A DNA stretch of 57,014 bases from Vibrio maerlii (lineage in GTDB: Bacteria > Pseudomonadota > Gammaproteobacteria > Enterobacterales > Vibrionaceae). Under the pieces are notes generated by a model. The model was not told the DNA's origin. It searched no databases and worked only from the letters and a program-made list of their open reading frames with translations. Below are positions 54,364-57,014 of the stretch, piece by piece. The translations under genes were made by a program, and so were the position numbers. Within the stretch, counting starts at the first letter, position 1; the number at the start of each line of letters is the position of its first letter. The stretch is from the NCBI RefSeq assembly GCF_003415655.1, contig NZ_QRHC01000018.1, forward strand, positions 1-57,014, read 5' to 3'.

Positions 54364-55398
54364 ATGAAACTAGCAACCAAGAGAAATGGTACTCGTGACG
54401 GCTTGTTGATGGTCGTGAGTAAGGACCTTAAAAAATGCATGCCAGCCACTGAAATATTTCATGCGATGCACCTAGCTCCAACCATGCAAGTGGCGCTGGA
54501 CAACTGGGATAAGGTGGCTAGCCAGTTAAATGAACTATATGAGTCGTTAAATAAAGGCCATGTAACAGGTAGTGAGGTTTTTAACCAACAATTTTGCGAG
54601 TCACCGTTACCTCGTGCTTATCAATGGGCGGATGGCAGTGCTTATGTAAACCACGTCGAGTTAGTCCGAAAAGCGCGTGGTGCTGAGATACCAGAGAGTT
54701 TTTGGACTGACCCTTTAATGTATCAAGGTGGTTCAGATGCTTTTATTGGACCTTACGACAATATTGAGTTTGTGAGCGACGAGTGGGGTATCGATTTTGA
54801 GGGTGAGGTTGCTGTTGTAACCGGAGATGTCCCTATGGGGGCGAGTATTGAACAGGCACAAGATTCCATTCGCCTATTGATGTTAGTTAATGATGTGTCG
54901 CTTCGGGGCTTAATTCCAGCAGAATTAGCAAAGGGATTTGGCTTCTTCCAATCTAAACCCTCGTCCGCGTTTTCTCCCGTAGCGGTAACGCCTGATGAAC
55001 TCGGTGATGAGTGGGCGGATAGTAAGGTGCATCTACCGCTGATATCAACCTACAACGGTACGGCTTTTGGCTGTCCGAATGCCGGGGACGATATGACCTT
55101 CAATTTTGCAGAGTTGATTGTGCACGCATCCAAAACACGTCCTTTGTCTACGGGGGCAATCATAGGCTCGGGCACAGTTTCCAATAAGCAAGGTACCGAT
55201 TATGGCACTTCGATTGCGGAAGGTGGCGTTGGTTACTCATGTATTGCCGAGGTACGTATGATTGAGACGATTCGAGATGGGAAGCCAACAACAAAGTTCA
55301 TGTCTTTCGGTGATTCGATTCGTCTAGAGATGTTCGATACTGCAGGTGACTCTATTTTTGGAGCTATTGACCAGAAAGTTTCCCAATATCAAGCATGA
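54364..55398 (+). CDS. Fumarylacetoacetate hydrolase family protein
   Basis: A 344-residue enzyme that splits fumarylacetoacetate into fumarate and acetoacetate. The metal-binding IDFEGEVAVV motif and the family core VNDVSLRGLIP, and later STGAIIGSGTVSN, are visible. 27 bases after hmgA. Completes homogentisate breakdown with maiA. Confidence 0.92.
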   Translation: MKLATKRNGTRDGLLMVVSKDLKKCMPATEIFHAMHLAPTMQVALDNWDKVASQLNELYESLNKGHVTGSEVFNQQFCESPLPRAYQWADGSAYVNHVELVRKARGAEIPESFWTDPLMYQGGSDAFIGPYDNIEFVSDEWGIDFEGEVAVVTGDVPMGASIEQAQDSIRLLMLVNDVSLRGLIPAELAKGFGFFQSKPSSAFSPVAVTPDELGDEWADSKVHLPLISTYNGTAFGCPNAGDDMTFNFAELIVHASKTRPLSTGAIIGSGTVSNKQGTDYGTSIAEGGVGYSCIAEVRMIETIRDGKPTTKFMSFGDSIRLEMFDTAGDSIFGAIDQKVSQYQA

Positions 55399-55417
55399 TA
55401 ACCAAAGAGGCCAAACT

Positions 55418-56086
55418 ATGAGTAAGGGAATGACGCTCTTTGGTTATTGGCGCTCGTCAGCGGCATACCGTGTGCGTATAGGTTTAAATCTCAAGCAGCT
55501 GAACTACGAGTCTATATCGGTACACTTAGTGCGTAATGGCGGTGAGCAGCATGCGCCGCAATATCATGAACTTAACACCAGTGAGTTAGTTCCTGTATTG
55601 GTCGATGGTGACGTTCAACTCAATCAATCTTTGACCATTCTGCAGTATCTCGATGAAACCTATCCTGGCAATCTGCTTATCCCTGAGCTGTCACCGCTTC
55701 GATACCAAGCATTGGCGATGGCACAAGACATCGCAATGGAAATCCATCCACTCAACAATCTGCGTGTGTTGCAGTATCTAGAGCGGGAGCTTTCGCACGG
55801 GCAAGAGATCAAAATAGATTGGTTGCACTATTGGATGAACCAGGGCTTTTCTGCGCTGGAAGAGAAGTTGGCTAAGCATCGAAAAGTAAACGGTGATAGG
55901 ATTTACAGTCTTACCAATTCACCAAGCATTGTTGACATCTGCTTGGTGCCACAGGTCTATAACGCGCATCGCTTTAATGTTGATATGGCGCCTTTTCCTT
56001 TGATTAACTCGATTGTTGAGGCCTGTAATCGGTTACCGGCTTTTATTGAGGCGATGCCCGAGAACCAAGCGGATGCAGAAGTTTGA
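55418..56086 (+). CDS. maiA: Maleylacetoacetate isomerase (zeta-class GST)
   Basis: About 222 residues. The glutathione-site motif SSAAYRVRIGL of zeta-class glutathione transferases is present near the N-terminus (usually SSxxxRVR), and the C-terminal helical domain is complete. It isomerises maleylacetoacetate to fumarylacetoacetate. The ATG at 55418 follows AAAGAGG; a longer frame that overlaps the previous gene is rejected. Last gene of the operon. Confidence 0.93.
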   Translation: MSKGMTLFGYWRSSAAYRVRIGLNLKQLNYESISVHLVRNGGEQHAPQYHELNTSELVPVLVDGDVQLNQSLTILQYLDETYPGNLLIPELSPLRYQALAMAQDIAMEIHPLNNLRVLQYLERELSHGQEIKIDWLHYWMNQGFSALEEKLAKHRKVNGDRIYSLTNSPSIVDICLVPQVYNAHRFNVDMAPFPLINSIVEACNRLPAFIEAMPENQADAEV

Positions 56087-56130
56087 GCGCAGAGTCTTAG
56101 TGGATTGTATTTAAAGCATGAGTGCTAAGC

Positions 56131-56487
56131 CTAATGACTCACTGAACTCGAAAATAAATTTATGATCACCACGCCTGCCAGAATCAAGGCAATGCCAATG
56201 ATCGCGTAGATATCGAGTTTTTGTCCGTAGACCAACCAAGATAAAGCTGCGACGAGCACGATTCCTGCGCCACACCAAATTGCGTATGCGACACCAAGCG
56301 ACATGGTTTGCACTGTAAGAGACAACAGGTAGAAAGCACTACCGTAGCCGACCAATACTGCTGCAGTCACGGGTAGAACAGTAAATTGTTGGGTCTTAGG
56401 CAATAAAGAAGTGGCGACAACTTCAAGTACAATTGCAAGTGACAGCATCACGGCTGGTGGGAGAGATAGGAGCATACTTAAGTCCAC
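56131..56487 (-). CDS. Small multidrug resistance (EmrE-like) transporter
   Basis: 118 residues with four membrane helices. The membrane Glu in LAIVLEVVATS corresponds to EmrE Glu14, and AYAIWCGAGIVL carries the conserved Trp. The C-terminal GVVIINLFS matches EmrE-type exporters of cationic drugs. It is convergent with the tyrosine operon and lies just inside the right IS copy. An alternative start lies four codons in. Confidence 0.88.
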   Translation of the reverse strand: MDLSMLLSLPPAVMLSLAIVLEVVATSLLPKTQQFTVLPVTAAVLVGYGSAFYLLSLTVQTMSLGVAYAIWCGAGIVLVAALSWLVYGQKLDIYAIIGIALILAGVVIINLFSSSVSH

Positions 56488-56743
56488 TATATTAAAAAAG
56501 GCGCACAGAATATCTTAGTTTTATGTCGAATTCATTTCATTTTCAGTAAGGAGCTATTTCAGGTATTAGAAGGGTTTAGCAACGATAATTTTAAGCAAGC
56601 TTAAGGAATGTTATGAATCCCTATGTATGTAACAACTACTGTAATGGTTAATAACTGCCGATATGTCGAAAAACCGAAAGAATGCATGGTTCTTACAGGA
56701 GCGCTGTTTTCTTTTCTGGTTGGAACGGATCGTGATGGCAATT
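56488..56743. other. Intergenic region before the right IS copy
   Basis: About 256 bases between the SMR gene and the IS junction. No gene or convincing regulatory site seen. Confidence 0.5.
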
Positions 56744-57014
56744 AGAGACTGTCTTAAATTCTGTGTAACTGTCTAAACTTAAAGCCGTAATGGCTAAGGA
56801 TAGGCACATGGATAAGAAAGCACTTGAAGCTTTTGCTAAAGAAGCTGCAAAGGGAATTAAAACTCCCGAAGACTTAACTGAATTCAGTCAGATGCTCAAA
56901 AAGATCACTGTTGAGGCTGCTCTCAACGCTGAAATGGATGAGCATCTTGGCTATGAAAAACACCAACCTTCTAAATCAAATAACAGCCGAAATGGAAAGA
57001 GTTCCAAGAGTGTA
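56744..57014 (+). mobile_element. Partial IS256-family insertion sequence (right copy)
   Basis: Inverted copy of the left-end element. The tip begins GAGACTGTCTTAAATTC at 56745. The flank inside the window (ending GGCAATT) differs from that of the left copy. The element runs off the window after the first 207 coding bases, at exactly the same element position as the left copy. Confidence 0.88.
56808..57014 (+). CDS. IS256-family transposase, N-terminal fragment
   Basis: First 69 codons of the same transposase as at 1..207, beginning MDKKALEAFAKEAAKGIK. Cut by the window edge. Confidence 0.85.
   Translation, partial: MDKKALEAFAKEAAKGIKTPEDLTEFSQMLKKITVEAALNAEMDEHLGYEKHQPSKSNNSRNGKSSKSV

Overview
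The window looks like a chromosomal segment of a marine gammaproteobacterium, most probably a Vibrio or close relative. This rests on several things: the tyrosine-degradation operon hpd-hmgA-fah-maiA, the fructose-type PTS islands, the many BarA-like hybrid kinases, the codon and AT usage, and an IS256-type element. No rRNA, tRNA, CRISPR array or phage module was seen. Both ends are mirror-image pieces of the same IS256-family element (1..271 and 56744..57014), so the 56 kb between them is bracketed by inverted IS copies. Equally, this may be where an assembly stopped at a repeat.

Region 1 (about 0.3-13.1 kb) is a signalling block read on the minus strand. It holds four membrane hybrid sensor kinases, a periplasmic di-haem peroxidase, a small PstS-like periplasmic protein and a porin. 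None of the four kinases has a DNA-binding response regulator nearby.

Region 2 (about 13.2-42.4 kb) is the most unusual part. One plus-strand operon (23.1-34.8 kb) encodes a receiver-PP2C phosphatase, a STAS antagonist, a sugar nucleotidyltransferase, an RsbW-like kinase and a BcsA-like family 2 glycosyltransferase without PilZ. It continues with three DUF3131 proteins, a small secreted protein, a GH16 glucanase and a second glycosyltransferase. Around it lie a 2311-residue RTX repeat protein, an internally duplicated outer-membrane barrel, a type I secretion ABC/HlyD pair, a fourth DUF3131 protein and a LamG-like protein. There are also a lone HPt-like protein, an L,D-transpeptidase, a sigma-region-2-only protein and a truncated malate-synthase-like protein. 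I read this as a locus that makes, trims and exports a beta-glucan-like polysaccharide together with a giant calcium-binding secreted protein. Control appears to be by partner switching rather than c-di-GMP, since no GGDEF, EAL or PilZ domain was seen.

Region 3 (43.4-50.3 kb) starts with a broken SnoaL-like gene. It then has two paralogous fructose-family PTS permeases (one fused A-C-B, one split A plus C-B), a free EIIB, a degenerate-HPr/EIIA fusion and an AraC regulator. A shared motif, TTTTTGTAWCNNNGAAT, occurs three times in the two divergent promoter regions and is a candidate AraC-family operator.

Region 4 (50.5-56.5 kb) has a lone TRAP 2-oxoacid-type binding protein, the tyrosine/phenylalanine degradation operon with a TyrR-like box upstream, and an EmrE-like SMR transporter before the right IS copy.
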